Of a stretch of 46,540 bases of DNA, positions 1 to 7,712 are shown in pieces. The stretch spans positions 1 through 46,540 of the forward strand of contig CAIULL010000269.1 in NCBI GenBank assembly GCA_903899985.1, read 5' to 3'. Below the pieces are notes generated by a model, which saw nothing but the letters and a program-made list of their open reading frames with translations, searched no databases and had not been told where the DNA came from. This DNA comes from an uncultured Schlesneria sp. (lineage in GTDB: Bacteria > Planctomycetota > Planctomycetia > Planctomycetales > Planctomycetaceae). The position numbers and the translations under genes are program-made. Position 1 is the stretch's first letter. Each line of letters begins with the position of its first letter.

Positions 1-2
1 AT

Positions 3-77
3 GGATATCGTGATCCGGAGTACTTCATCTACAAGCTCTACGCACTCCACTTCGCCAAATTTGCTCTCATCGGTTAG
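3..77 (+). CDS. C-terminal fragment of an unidentified protein
   Basis: The window opens inside a reading frame (frame 3) that stays open to a TAG at 75-77. It encodes about 24 residues ending in KLYALHFAKFALIG, rich in aromatic and hydrophobic residues like a real protein tail. A competing ATG frame at 1-81 gives a Ser/Thr-rich peptide and looks less natural. The fragment lies about 200 bases upstream of the DUF1501 gene on the same strand. DUF1501 genes often follow a DUF1549/DUF1553 gene in planctomycetes, but this tail does not resemble one, so no function is assigned. Confidence 0.35.
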   Translation, partial: GYRDPEYFIYKLYALHFAKFALIG

Positions 78-279
78 TTAACGTCTCTTCACACGGCGCA
101 CGTTGTTTGTCGTTGAACCGATTTTTCATCGACAACGCCCCGCTAATGACCTTCGCGGGGGGAGGCGGGGTTGCACTTGTCGAGTCAAAATCGTCGTGGG
201 CAATCCTCATTCTATGGATTTCCGGGTATGATACAGAGCGTATCTGAAGCCCCGGCAATGTTGCTCAATCATCGATCTC

Positions 280-1773
280 GTGAGACAGAATATCATGACC
301 ATTCCGTTGTTTGCATCGCCAGCATCAGCGTTTTCGTCCCGGCGTGATTTCTTGCAGCGGGCTGGAAATGGGTTTGGTTCGCTGGCACTGGCAGGGATCT
401 TGGCTCAAGAAGGCAGACTGACATACGCCGCAACGGATAATGGACTCAATCCGCTTGCTCCACGACCCGGACATTTTTCAGGGAAGGCCAAGTCGGTCAT
501 TTGGCTTTTCATGAATGGCGGGCCGTCGCAGGTAGATACCTGGGACTATAAGCCGGAACTGGAAAAACGGGATGGGAAGGAATTGGCGGGGTTCGACCAG
601 ACGACGGGCTTCTTTGCCGGGCAAGGTGGTCCGTTGATGAAATCGCCCTTCAAGTTCGCTCAACATGGAGAATGCGGAGCTTGGGTCAGCGAAATCTTTC
701 CGCGGATGTCTCGACATGTCAATCGAATGGCGTTTGTTTATTCATGCTGGACTGATTCGAACAATCATTCGCCCGCGTTATTCAAGATCAATACCGGATC
801 CGCTCGTCAGGGATTTCCGTGTGTCGGTTCGTGGGTGACCTATGGGCTTGGCAGCGAGAGTCAAAACCTCCCTGCGTTCGTGGTGATGTACGACACTTTG
901 GGACGCGGTATTCCCAAGGGACATGCTCAGAACTGGGGTGCAGGTTTTTTACCAAGCGTCTTCCAGGGAACCGCGTTAAAGCCTCAGGGCGATCCGATTG
1001 AGAACCTTAAGCGGGCTAACGAAATGACTGACGCTCAGCAGCGGTCTCAGTTAGATCTTTTGGGAAATCTCAATCGGCAGCACCTTGACCGACGCTCGGC
1101 TGAAACAGAACTTGCGGCACGGATTGAATCGTTCGAGTTGGCGTATCGGATGCAGATGGCGGCGCCAGAAGCATTGGATCTTGCGAGTGAATCGGAGTCG
1201 ACTCAGAAGCTTTACGGTCTGGACAATCCGAAATGTGCTCATTTTTCCAAGCAGTGTCTGACCGCGCGTCGGCTGGTCGAACGAGGCGTTCGGTTTGTAC
1301 AGATCTATTCAGGCGGCATGGAGAACGAACGAAGCTGGGACGGGCATGCGAACATCGCGGGGAATCATACGGGCTTTGCAGCGGAAACCGATCAGCCAAT
1401 TGCGGCGCTTCTCACAGACCTGGCCGAGCGCGGAATGTTAGACGAAACATTGGTGGTCTGGGGTGGCGAATTCGGTCGATTGCCGCTGGTCCAAAAAGGT
1501 GGGACAGGACGAGATCATAACCCGCATGCTTTTACCACCTGGTTCGCTGGTGGTGGCGTAAAAGGTGGGACACTTTTCGGCGAAACTGACGAGATTGGCC
1601 ACAAAGCCTTAATCGATCGAGTCAGTGTTAACGATTTGCACGCGACGATTCTTAACCAGATGGGACTGAGGCACGAAGAGTTGACCTATCGTTACAACGG
1701 TCGAGATTTTCGTCTGACCGATGTCAGCGGCCGCGTGGTAACCGAGATCTTAAAAGCCGGCACCGTCGGGTAG
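280..1773 (+). CDS. DUF1501 family protein (exported, sulfatase-like fold)
   Basis: This 497-residue protein belongs to DUF1501, an expanded planctomycete family related to the alkaline phosphatase/sulfatase fold; the substrate is unknown. The N-terminus carries a Tat-like signal, SRRDFLQRAG, followed by a hydrophobic stretch (LALAGIL) at about residues 20-45, so export is likely. Family hallmarks include WLFMNGGPSQVDTWDYKPEL near residue 75, LARRLVERGVRFVQIY-type text in the middle, and VVWGGEFGRLP with GRDHNPHAF near residues 390-415. Start at 280; an alternative ATG at 295 (MTIPLF) would also keep the signal. The gene stands alone and is followed by a possible terminator. Confidence in the family is high, in the function low. 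Confidence 0.88.
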   Translation: MRQNIMTIPLFASPASAFSSRRDFLQRAGNGFGSLALAGILAQEGRLTYAATDNGLNPLAPRPGHFSGKAKSVIWLFMNGGPSQVDTWDYKPELEKRDGKELAGFDQTTGFFAGQGGPLMKSPFKFAQHGECGAWVSEIFPRMSRHVNRMAFVYSCWTDSNNHSPALFKINTGSARQGFPCVGSWVTYGLGSESQNLPAFVVMYDTLGRGIPKGHAQNWGAGFLPSVFQGTALKPQGDPIENLKRANEMTDAQQRSQLDLLGNLNRQHLDRRSAETELAARIESFELAYRMQMAAPEALDLASESESTQKLYGLDNPKCAHFSKQCLTARRLVERGVRFVQIYSGGMENERSWDGHANIAGNHTGFAAETDQPIAALLTDLAERGMLDETLVVWGGEFGRLPLVQKGGTGRDHNPHAFTTWFAGGGVKGGTLFGETDEIGHKALIDRVSVNDLHATILNQMGLRHEELTYRYNGRDFRLTDVSGRVVTEILKAGTVG

Positions 1774-1939
1774 CCGGCATCGTCGCGGTTCACGCACTTT
1801 TACAGACGAGTTAAGAAGAGCACGTCCGCTTTCGCGTTGATTTGGGATTGCAGAGGCCCAACACATCCGGATAGTGCGCGTCGCACAACGGGTTTCGTAT
1901 AGGGTTACGGTTTGGGAGTTATTTTGGACGAAACAGGGT

Positions 1940-1966
1940 CTTGCCAAGGGGGGCAAGTTGTTTTTC
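1940..1966 (+). terminator. possible rho-independent terminator after the DUF1501 gene
   Basis: CTTGCC (1940-1945) pairs with GGCAAG (1952-1957) around a six-base loop. The stem is followed by TTGTTTTTC. It is short (6 bp) but has a U-rich tail and sits about 170 bases after the DUF1501 stop, before the convergent BON-domain gene. Confidence 0.45.
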
Positions 1967-2034
1967 GTTAACTCAATCTGCGACTCGGCGGATGAAAATA
2001 TTTACCGTTGCCGGAAGCCGAAGCTACCAAGTCA

Positions 2035-2829
2035 CTAATTCGATGAAACGGGTTCGGGGTAACTCAATTCATTTCTTACCGATCGAACTCCTGGTTCCAT
2101 TCTGGCGATGTTTTCTGCCAGCTTGGCGGCAGATTGAGAAGCAACTTCACCCTTCAGTACCAAAACACCAGCAGGTTCAGTACTCAATTTGATGCTGGGT
2201 GATTTCAACGCCTTCATCTTATTCAGGCGAATTTCCAGACCAGTCGAGACTGTTGGTAAGTGTGGCGCGGTGTGTTCAAATGCAATTCTCTGCCGAGGCC
2301 GAATTTGCGGACCTGGCCTAGCAGCCCCACCTCCGACTCCCAGACCCTGCTGCTGTTGTTGATTATTAAAATTGTTCTGGCCGTTGGCACCTCGGTTACC
2401 ACCCGCACGGCGGTTGTTTGTGCCACCCATCTGGTTCGTCATCATCCCATTCTGGCCCTGAGCCTGGGTGTTACGACCGAGAAACTGTTGCTGACCATTC
2501 GTGTTTCGACCGAGAAATCCCTGGCCGTTTTGATTATTCATCCCGTTGGCACCGGTCTGTCCGCCCATGGCTCCGCTCAATCCAGTGCCCAAACCACCGC
2601 CAAGCCCGCCAGTGCCTCCCATGCCCCCGCCGAGTCCGCCGCCCAAGCCGCCCCCGAGCCCACCGCCTCCTCCGCCAAAACCACCTCCACCACCGCCTCC
2701 TCCTCCGCCAAAACCACCACCACCGCCACCAGCGTTACCGCCACCGCCACCGCCAAACTGGGCATGTGAAATGAGCGGGCTGCCGAAACAAGCGGTCAGT
2801 ACGATGATGACAAGGGTGATTCGACGCAT
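2035..2829 (-). CDS. secreted glycine-rich protein with C-terminal BON domain
   Basis: The protein has 264 residues with the start placed at 2829. The longer frame to 2913 is rejected because MRRITLVIIVLTACFGSPLISHAQ is a clean signal peptide directly at this ATG, with an AAAGGG-type ribosome site upstream. Mature layout: a Gly-dominated tract of about 75 residues, an Asn/Gln-rich tract with a duplicated FLGRNT motif, then a BON-like domain over the last ~70 residues (SIKLSTEPAGVLVLKGEV, then AAKLAENIARMEPGVRSVRNEL). BON domains are thought to bind membranes or envelope partners. The low-complexity half is GC-biased, which explains the many long false frames opposite it. It is convergent with the DUF1501 gene. 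Role unknown; an envelope location is inferred. Confidence 0.8.
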   Translation of the reverse strand: MRRITLVIIVLTACFGSPLISHAQFGGGGGGNAGGGGGGFGGGGGGGGGGFGGGGGGLGGGLGGGLGGGMGGTGGLGGGLGTGLSGAMGGQTGANGMNNQNGQGFLGRNTNGQQQFLGRNTQAQGQNGMMTNQMGGTNNRRAGGNRGANGQNNFNNQQQQQGLGVGGGAARPGPQIRPRQRIAFEHTAPHLPTVSTGLEIRLNKMKALKSPSIKLSTEPAGVLVLKGEVASQSAAKLAENIARMEPGVRSVRNELSYPEPVSSN

Positions 2830-3150
2830 GTGGAAATCCCTTTCGGCAAAAACTGCCGACGATGCCACTGGACCGGTGGCGATAAAATCAGAACCACATG
2901 ATCTTCTCGACAAAAACCAAGCCAGTCAACAATTAGTTTCCCGGTCATCACGAATTCAGGTAGAAATTTGCAAGGGGTCGATGCTATTGCTTCAAATTCC
3001 TGCGTAGTTTTGTGGCGGCTGATTGAGCCGGCGTCAGTTTTTGTCGTGGAGACTTTCTGCGCCACGAGACGTCGCGAGGCACTGGCTCAGGCTGGTGCGG
3101 ATTCCGGTTTCGGAATGAACGACGAACGCCCGTCCGTTATTCATTCCGCC
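2830..3150. other. intergenic region between mtdB and the BON-protein gene
   Basis: About 320 bases lie between the mtdB stop and the BON-protein start, both on the minus strand. Apart from the hairpin at 3111-3148 no coding sequence or clear promoter could be supported. The short frames here have no family likeness. Confidence 0.5.
3111..3148 (-). terminator. hairpin just after mtdB, possible transcription end
   Basis: CGGAATGAA (3111-3119) is perfectly complementary to TTCATTCCG (3140-3148), and the pairing can continue inward with a bulge. It lies only three bases beyond the mtdB stop on the minus strand. No U-run follows, so it may be an RNA-stabilising or factor-dependent 3' end rather than an intrinsic terminator. 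Confidence 0.4.
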
Positions 3151-4011
3151 CTACGCGAATGATTTTCCGAGCTCAAAAATTGCCGTGGTGTCCAGCACCC
3201 GATCATTCGACTGAAACAGACTTTGCACCGCTGCAAGGTGGATTTTCATTTTGGTCCCGCCGACTCCGACGGCACCGTATGTCAAAATACCAGCTCGCTC
3301 TTTGGCCTTGTCCATTACTTCGACCCCTTCAATACCTGCCGGAGCCACGGCATTGAGATCGATCGCCAATTTCAGGGTTGTGATCGTTTTGAGCTGGGCC
3401 GCTGTGATCAGTTGCGTCTTGGCGGCCCCTGCGGCAACAACCAGGTCGACGCCGTGACAGGCGGCTGCGAGACCAGCTTCTGATTGCGATTCGTGTGGTG
3501 TCAGTTTTTCCCCGTTGACGATCTGTGAAAGCGTCTCGCACGTGGCGGTGGAACGATCGATTGACCGGGACGCCAATCGAACTGTTGCTCCTTGACTGAG
3601 CAGCAGTTGGGCGACACGGCAACCAACGGGCCCGGTTCCGGCGAGTACAAGCGCGGTTGTTTTGGAGAGGTCAAGGTGTCTGGCTGCGGCGATGACAGTG
3701 GCTGCTGCTGTGGTATTCGAACCGTTCGAATCCATCATTAGCGAGACTTTAAACGGCCCGAATAATGATCTCTTGACCGTCTTCAGTAGAGCCTCACCCG
3801 CAGCAACATTGCTTCCGCCGACAAAAATTGCAGTGTTCATCAGATCGGACGGCTTACGGGTGAAGATCGCTCCGTGCACCAATGTCTCGACGTTGTCGGG
3901 AGTCACTCCGCCATAACTGAAGAGTTCGTCAACTCCGGCATCGACTGCGACCACTCTGTCAAATGTGCTCGGGAGGGGATCCGTATCAAGTTGAACGAGG
4001 ATTTTTTTCAT
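3151..4011 (-). CDS. mtdB: methylene-tetrahydromethanopterin dehydrogenase (MtdB-like)
   Basis: The 286-residue product matches the NAD(P)-dependent methylene-H4MPT dehydrogenase family of methylotrophs and planctomycetes, which oxidises methylene-H4MPT to methenyl-H4MPT in formaldehyde oxidation. The N-terminal part contains KILVQLDTDPLPSTFDRVVA and a VDELFSYGGVTPDNVETLVHG segment. The nucleotide-binding Rossmann motif is LVLAGTGPVGCRVAQLL near residue 125, followed by VRLASRS. Near the C-terminus is GILTYGAVGVGGTKMKIH. It lies downstream of fae on the same strand, with a strong hairpin between them; this linkage supports the assignment. No clear Shine-Dalgarno is visible before its ATG. MtdA (H4F/H4MPT) is the main alternative, but the fae neighbour favours MtdB. 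Confidence 0.88.
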   Translation of the reverse strand: MKKILVQLDTDPLPSTFDRVVAVDAGVDELFSYGGVTPDNVETLVHGAIFTRKPSDLMNTAIFVGGSNVAAGEALLKTVKRSLFGPFKVSLMMDSNGSNTTAAATVIAAARHLDLSKTTALVLAGTGPVGCRVAQLLLSQGATVRLASRSIDRSTATCETLSQIVNGEKLTPHESQSEAGLAAACHGVDLVVAAGAAKTQLITAAQLKTITTLKLAIDLNAVAPAGIEGVEVMDKAKERAGILTYGAVGVGGTKMKIHLAAVQSLFQSNDRVLDTTAIFELGKSFA

Positions 4012-4047
4012 GGTGGTAATGAACCGTTTTTTAGATCAATAAAATAC

Positions 4048-4085
4048 CTTCAAGCCCACGGAATTGGCATCCCGTGGGCTTGAAG
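4048..4085 (-). terminator. strong hairpin between fae and mtdB (attenuator or terminator)
   Basis: CTTCAAGCCCACGG (4048-4061) and CCGTGGGCTTGAAG (4072-4085) form a perfect 14-bp stem with a ten-base loop. On the minus strand it follows the fae stop by about 40 bases and precedes the mtdB start by about 36. The bases after it on that strand are GGTATTTTATT, a weak U-rich tail. It could end or attenuate fae transcription so that Fae is made in excess over MtdB, or protect the fae mRNA 3' end. Confidence 0.65.
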
Positions 4086-4125
4086 TTTGGTTTCTACAAA
4101 ACTGATCCCGTCAGGAATTCAGCTC

Positions 4126-4623
4126 TCAAACACCGGAGAACGGGTGCTTGGCGGTATCTTTCTTGGCGGTGACTTCGTCAACGCTTGGTTCGTTCTTCAT
4201 GGCACGAGCGATCGAGAGCATTGTGGCGTCGTAGTTGTATTGGAAAATCTTCTTATCGTCGGCAGCTTCCCAGTGAATGAAGACACCGCAAACGATACAA
4301 AGCTTTTCAGCCTGATCCTTCGGGATCACGCCGGCAGCGACCGAATCAGCAACGGCTTTGGCGACAGCGTATTGGGCAGGGCCAAACATCTGGACCGCTT
4401 GCTTGGCTCCCTTGATCGTGACCTTGGTGATCATGACCGTGGCTGGCTTAACGGCGAGGTTGGGTGTGAGAACGGCGAGCAGGTTGCTGTGACCGTGACT
4501 CTGGTTGGCCAGGGCGTTGGCGAAAGCGACGCCGACAGGGCCAGACTTGTCACCAATCAACAGATCGATGTGGGCAATTTCATTACCTTCACCGGACAGA
4601 GCTTCACCAACGTAAAACGACAT
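4126..4623 (-). CDS. fae: formaldehyde-activating enzyme
   Basis: Fae condenses formaldehyde with H4MPT to methylene-H4MPT, the entry step of the H4MPT formaldehyde-oxidation route in the cytoplasm. The product has 165 residues, close to the usual size. The start is at 4623, where AGAGGA precedes ATG by a normal distance; the frame is open further upstream but that extension has no family likeness. His18, in GEGNEIAHIDLLIG, matches the catalytic histidine of characterised Fae. Conserved HGHSNLLAVLTPNLAVKP and GPAQYAVAKAVAD segments follow. It is the first gene of a fae-mtdB pair and diverges from an ATP-grasp gene. Confidence is very high. Confidence 0.96.
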   Translation of the reverse strand: MSFYVGEALSGEGNEIAHIDLLIGDKSGPVGVAFANALANQSHGHSNLLAVLTPNLAVKPATVMITKVTIKGAKQAVQMFGPAQYAVAKAVADSVAAGVIPKDQAEKLCIVCGVFIHWEAADDKKIFQYNYDATMLSIARAMKNEPSVDEVTAKKDTAKHPFSGV

Positions 4624-4667
4624 GCTGTAATCCTCTTCAAAGTAACATCTGGCCGACGGCTCTGTAT

Positions 4668-4683
4668 CCTCCTTGAATGGAGG
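4668..4683. promoter_or_regulatory. small palindrome in the fae leader region
   Basis: CCTCC-TTGAAT-GGAGG is a 5-bp inverted repeat 45-60 bases upstream of the fae start, in the divergent region shared with the ATP-grasp gene. It could be a leader hairpin or protein site. The statistical weight is modest. Confidence 0.25.
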
Positions 4684-4735
4684 CGAACCCGATCCGAAGA
4701 ATGGATTCTTGCGACACGGTGCCACAGAATCAGGC

Positions 4736-4751
4736 GATGTGATACCACATC
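4736..4751. promoter_or_regulatory. candidate operator in the fae / ATP-grasp divergent region
   Basis: GATGTG-ATAC-CACATC is a perfect 6-bp inverted repeat with a four-base spacer. It sits between the divergent starts at 4623 and 4794, where one regulator could control both C1 genes. The bases are seen; the regulatory role is inferred. Confidence 0.35.
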
Positions 4752-4793
4752 TACTCACCCCTTTTCCAGTAACTCGACAAGCGGGGAATTCTC

Positions 4794-6002
4794 TTGTCAA
4801 AACGCCGCATTCTGATTGTTGGAGGAAGTACACGCGCCGCAGCAGATTCTGTGCGGCGAGCGGGCTGGGAACCGGTCTGTGCCGATCTATTCGCCGACCT
4901 GGACCTGCGAATGACGGCCGAGGTGATTCCTGTACAAAACTATCCGAACAGCCTGCCGGATGATGTGGCACACGTTCGCGCCGATGGCTGGTTTTATTGT
5001 GGCGCACTCGAAAATTCACCGAAAATTCTCGAACAGATTTCGAAAAAAGGGAATTTCATCGGGCCATTGCTGGGGACGTCTCCTGACGGATTAGGGGCGT
5101 TGCGCAATCCAGAATGGTTGGCAAAAACGCTGTCGGAGATTGGCTTGAAGGCACTTTCCGTTGCCAACCAGTCCTCGCCGCCTGTACCGAACGGTACCTG
5201 GTTGCAAAAACCCCTGGCGAGTGCCGGTGGGCGGATGATTCGCATTTGGAATGAAATTGCTGCTCAAGTCCCTTTCCCGGAACCCCACTATTTCCAACAA
5301 ATTGCAGGTGGGATTGGAGCATCAGTGATTTTTCGCGTTGACGGAGGAACAATCAATTGGCTCGGTTCCGCTCGTGAACTTGAGGCCCCGACGGAGTCAG
5401 CCCCGCCGACCGCGTTCTCGTATTGTGGTTCGTTTGGACCGATCGATGATCTTTCGGTCACGGTCAAAGAGAAACTGAGAATGATCGTTCAGACGCTTGT
5501 AGAACATGTTCCTTCGCTCGAGGGTTTTGTCGGCCTCGATTTTCGATTTGATGGGGACGAGGTTTGTATAGTTGAAGTGAATCCGCGCTACACGGCGTCG
5601 ATTGAAGTGCTCGAACTCTCGCTCGGACGATCGTTGTTGAGTCCTCATGTGAATGCAGGTGGTCCTGGCGATTTGTCAAGAACTTCGGCGTTTGAATCGC
5701 TTTCCACTTCCCGTTTCACACCGCAGATTAACTGTGAGAATCTGAACGAGACGCGGATTGTCGCAAAGCAGATTCTTTACGCGTCAGAGTCGTTTGTCGC
5801 TCCGGATCTGCGGCAGTTTGTGAGTGCCAGCGATCCTTGGACGATCCCCATGATGGCCGACGTACCTGTTCCGGGAACTTTCGTTGAACGAGGTTGGCCG
5901 ATCTGTACGGTCCTGGCGTCAGCAGAAAACCGCTCCTCGCTCGAAACGAGAATGAAAGAACGATTGAGAATTGTCTGGGATTTGTTGCGAAAGCCAGCTT
6001 GA
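4794..6002 (+). CDS. ATP-grasp enzyme of the H4MPT-linked gene set
   Basis: The product is a 402-residue ATP-grasp protein starting at a TTG (4794) preceded by GCGGGGAA. The N-terminus, RILIVGGSTRAAADSVRRAG, is a Rossmann-like pre-ATP-grasp domain. The ATP-grasp core includes WLQKPLASAGGRMIRIW near residue 140 and the metal-binding strand FVGLDFRFDGDEVCIVEVNPRYTAS near residues 245-270, where Glu and Asn are the expected Mg-ATP ligands. Methylotrophs and planctomycetes with H4MPT carry ATP-grasp genes (for example orf17 and orfY) next to fae, mtd and mch, probably for cofactor synthesis. Divergence from fae supports that link. The exact orthologue and substrate cannot be fixed from sequence alone. 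Confidence 0.8.
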   Translation: MSKRRILIVGGSTRAAADSVRRAGWEPVCADLFADLDLRMTAEVIPVQNYPNSLPDDVAHVRADGWFYCGALENSPKILEQISKKGNFIGPLLGTSPDGLGALRNPEWLAKTLSEIGLKALSVANQSSPPVPNGTWLQKPLASAGGRMIRIWNEIAAQVPFPEPHYFQQIAGGIGASVIFRVDGGTINWLGSARELEAPTESAPPTAFSYCGSFGPIDDLSVTVKEKLRMIVQTLVEHVPSLEGFVGLDFRFDGDEVCIVEVNPRYTASIEVLELSLGRSLLSPHVNAGGPGDLSRTSAFESLSTSRFTPQINCENLNETRIVAKQILYASESFVAPDLRQFVSASDPWTIPMMADVPVPGTFVERGWPICTVLASAENRSSLETRMKERLRIVWDLLRKPA

Positions 6003-6087
6003 GTGACCGAGCCCAACCCCTTTACTCGACCCATCGAAGATGGCTATTCTGTATTGTCGATGGACACCCTATGGTCCTCCGTTGCGC

Positions 6088-6150
6088 CGTAGCACGGGCT
6101 TCTTACCCGTACGACTCGACTTTTTGCACGGGCTAAAGCCCATGCTACAA
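6088..6150. repeat. paired palindromic repeat with GCACGGGCT core
   Basis: Two related hairpin-forming motifs lie side by side upstream of the cytochrome/WD40 gene. One is AGCACGGGCTTCTTACCCGT (6091-6110). The other is GCACGGGCTAAAGCCCATGC (6126-6145), which pairs with itself with one mismatch. Both contain GCACGGGCT. The arrangement resembles a dispersed intergenic palindromic element more than a coding sequence or a T-tailed terminator. Confidence 0.55.
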
Positions 6151-6189
6151 AAAACATCACCTGCGCTGCCTGAATCTGGATTTGACCTT

Positions 6190-7587
6190 ATGAAATATCT
6201 CAGTCTTGCCCTGCTGGTCTTCGGCGGATTTTTTGTCGGTGTTGTCTCGGCCGAAGAAAATCCCGATGCCGTCAAGCCGATCAGCTTTTATCGACAGGTC
6301 CGGCCCATTCTCCAGCGGCATTGTTCGGGATGTCACCAGCCCTCCAAGCAAGGAGGGAATCTTCAATTGATTTCTTACGATCAAGTGAAAAAGGGAGGAG
6401 ATACAGGGCCTTCGTTTGTTCCAGGAAATCCTGATGAAAGTAACATCGTGAAGCAAATCTCGGGTGAAAAGCCCGAGATGCCACTGAATAGCGATCCGTT
6501 AACGGCGAAACAAATCGCCATCATTCGAGACTGGATTGCTCAGGGTTCCAAGGACGACACGCCGGCTGTGGCTAAGGATGATATTTCTGCGGAGAAGCCT
6601 CCCGTCTATTCGTCGTCCCCCGTCATTACGGCTCTGGCTTATTCGCCCGACAGTTCGCTCTTAGCTGCTTCCGGCCATCATGAAGTGCTTTTGCATCAGG
6701 CCGATGGAAACGGACTCGTTGCCCGTTTCATTGGTCGATCGCCGAAGATTACTTCGATCCGATTTTCGCCTGACGGCACAAAGCTAGCTGCCGCCGGAGG
6801 TGCCCCTTCGTTGTTCGGTGAGATCCAGTTCTGGGACGTAGCAAAACGGGAATTAATTCGTTCGGAGACGATCGGCTTCGACACGCTTTATGGGATCAGC
6901 TTTAACGACGACGGGACGCTGCTCTCGTACGGAACCTTCGACAATCGGGTTCGTGCTCTGCAGGTCGCGGACGGCAAGCAGGTGATGTCGATGGATGCTC
7001 ATTCGGACCTGGTGTTCGGGACAACATTCTCGTTGAAAAATGATCATGTCATCAGCGTCAGTCGAGACATGTCGATGAAATTGACCGAGCTGAAGACATC
7101 TCAGTTTATCGACAATATTACGAGTATTACCCCGGGTGCCCTGAAAGGTGGTTTAATGGCCGTTCAGCGTCACCCGAAGGAAGAGCAGGTTCTGATCGGT
7201 GGGGCCGACGGTGAACCAAAGCTCTACAAGATTTTCCGAACTCAGGCCCGGCAGATTGGCGACGACTTCAATCGGCTGCGCGGATACGCGAAGTTAACAG
7301 GTCGGATTTGCAGTCTGCAATTTAATGCGGACGGGTCGAAATTTGTGGTCGGCAGCAGCAATGCGACGACGGGAGCGGCTCGGATTTACAAGACGGACAC
7401 AGAGCAACCGATTGCTGAACTGAAAGGGAATTCCGCGGGAGTGTTTGCGGTCGCTTTTCGTCCTGACGGTCAACAGGTCGCAACGGGTGGTCTCGATGGG
7501 ATTGTGCGGATTTACAATGCGGAGACCGGCGAACTGGTCAAAGAGTTTGTTCCGGTCGCCATTTCGCCGACGATTGCGGCTCATTAA
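6190..7587 (+). CDS. secreted c-type cytochrome fused to WD40 repeats
   Basis: The start is placed at 6190 (465 residues), where a signal peptide begins (MKYLSLALLVFGGFFVGVVSA). The frame is open upstream, but that part reads through the palindromic repeat. A planctomycete-type cytochrome c domain follows, with PISFYRQVRPILQRHCSGCH; the CSGCH heme site lies about residues 46-50, and a Met in GEKPEMPLNSDPLT is a plausible sixth ligand. From about residue 140 on there are WD40-like repeats such as ITALAYSPDSSLLAASGHH, ITSIRFSPDGTKLAAAGG and VFAVAFRPDGQQVATGGLDG, which form a beta-propeller. The protein is probably in the periplasm, with a redox or scaffold role. Family call firm, substrate unknown. 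Confidence 0.88.
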   Translation: MKYLSLALLVFGGFFVGVVSAEENPDAVKPISFYRQVRPILQRHCSGCHQPSKQGGNLQLISYDQVKKGGDTGPSFVPGNPDESNIVKQISGEKPEMPLNSDPLTAKQIAIIRDWIAQGSKDDTPAVAKDDISAEKPPVYSSSPVITALAYSPDSSLLAASGHHEVLLHQADGNGLVARFIGRSPKITSIRFSPDGTKLAAAGGAPSLFGEIQFWDVAKRELIRSETIGFDTLYGISFNDDGTLLSYGTFDNRVRALQVADGKQVMSMDAHSDLVFGTTFSLKNDHVISVSRDMSMKLTELKTSQFIDNITSITPGALKGGLMAVQRHPKEEQVLIGGADGEPKLYKIFRTQARQIGDDFNRLRGYAKLTGRICSLQFNADGSKFVVGSSNATTGAARIYKTDTEQPIAELKGNSAGVFAVAFRPDGQQVATGGLDGIVRIYNAETGELVKEFVPVAISPTIAAH

Positions 7588-7599
7588 AAAAGTCATTTG

Positions 7600-7634
7600 A
7601 TCCGCCGTTAGCAATCTTCAGCAAGTCGGCGGAT
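7600..7634. other. hairpin after the cytochrome/WD40 gene
   Basis: ATCCGCCG (7600-7607) pairs perfectly with CGGCGGAT (7627-7634) across a 19-base loop, 13 bases after the preceding stop codon. No U-run follows, so a terminator role is only possible. Confidence 0.3.
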
Positions 7635-7712
7635 TATGACATCGGTCGTATCTTGCGAGGCGATTCAAAAGGATATTTTCGATCGAACGGACGCCTGTCG
7701 AAGATGGATGAA

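Noticed and set aside
2260-3007. Long plus-strand frames opposite the BON gene, one very Pro-rich, another Ala/Thr-rich
   Set aside because: They are shadows of the Gly-rich tract; any frame across such DNA stays open. No ribosome site or domain is seen, and the minus-strand gene has a signal peptide and BON domain.
4624-5019. N-terminal extension of Fae to 297 residues
   Set aside because: The extra part lacks family likeness, crosses the divergent region and overlaps the ATP-grasp gene; AGAGGA precedes the ATG at 4623.
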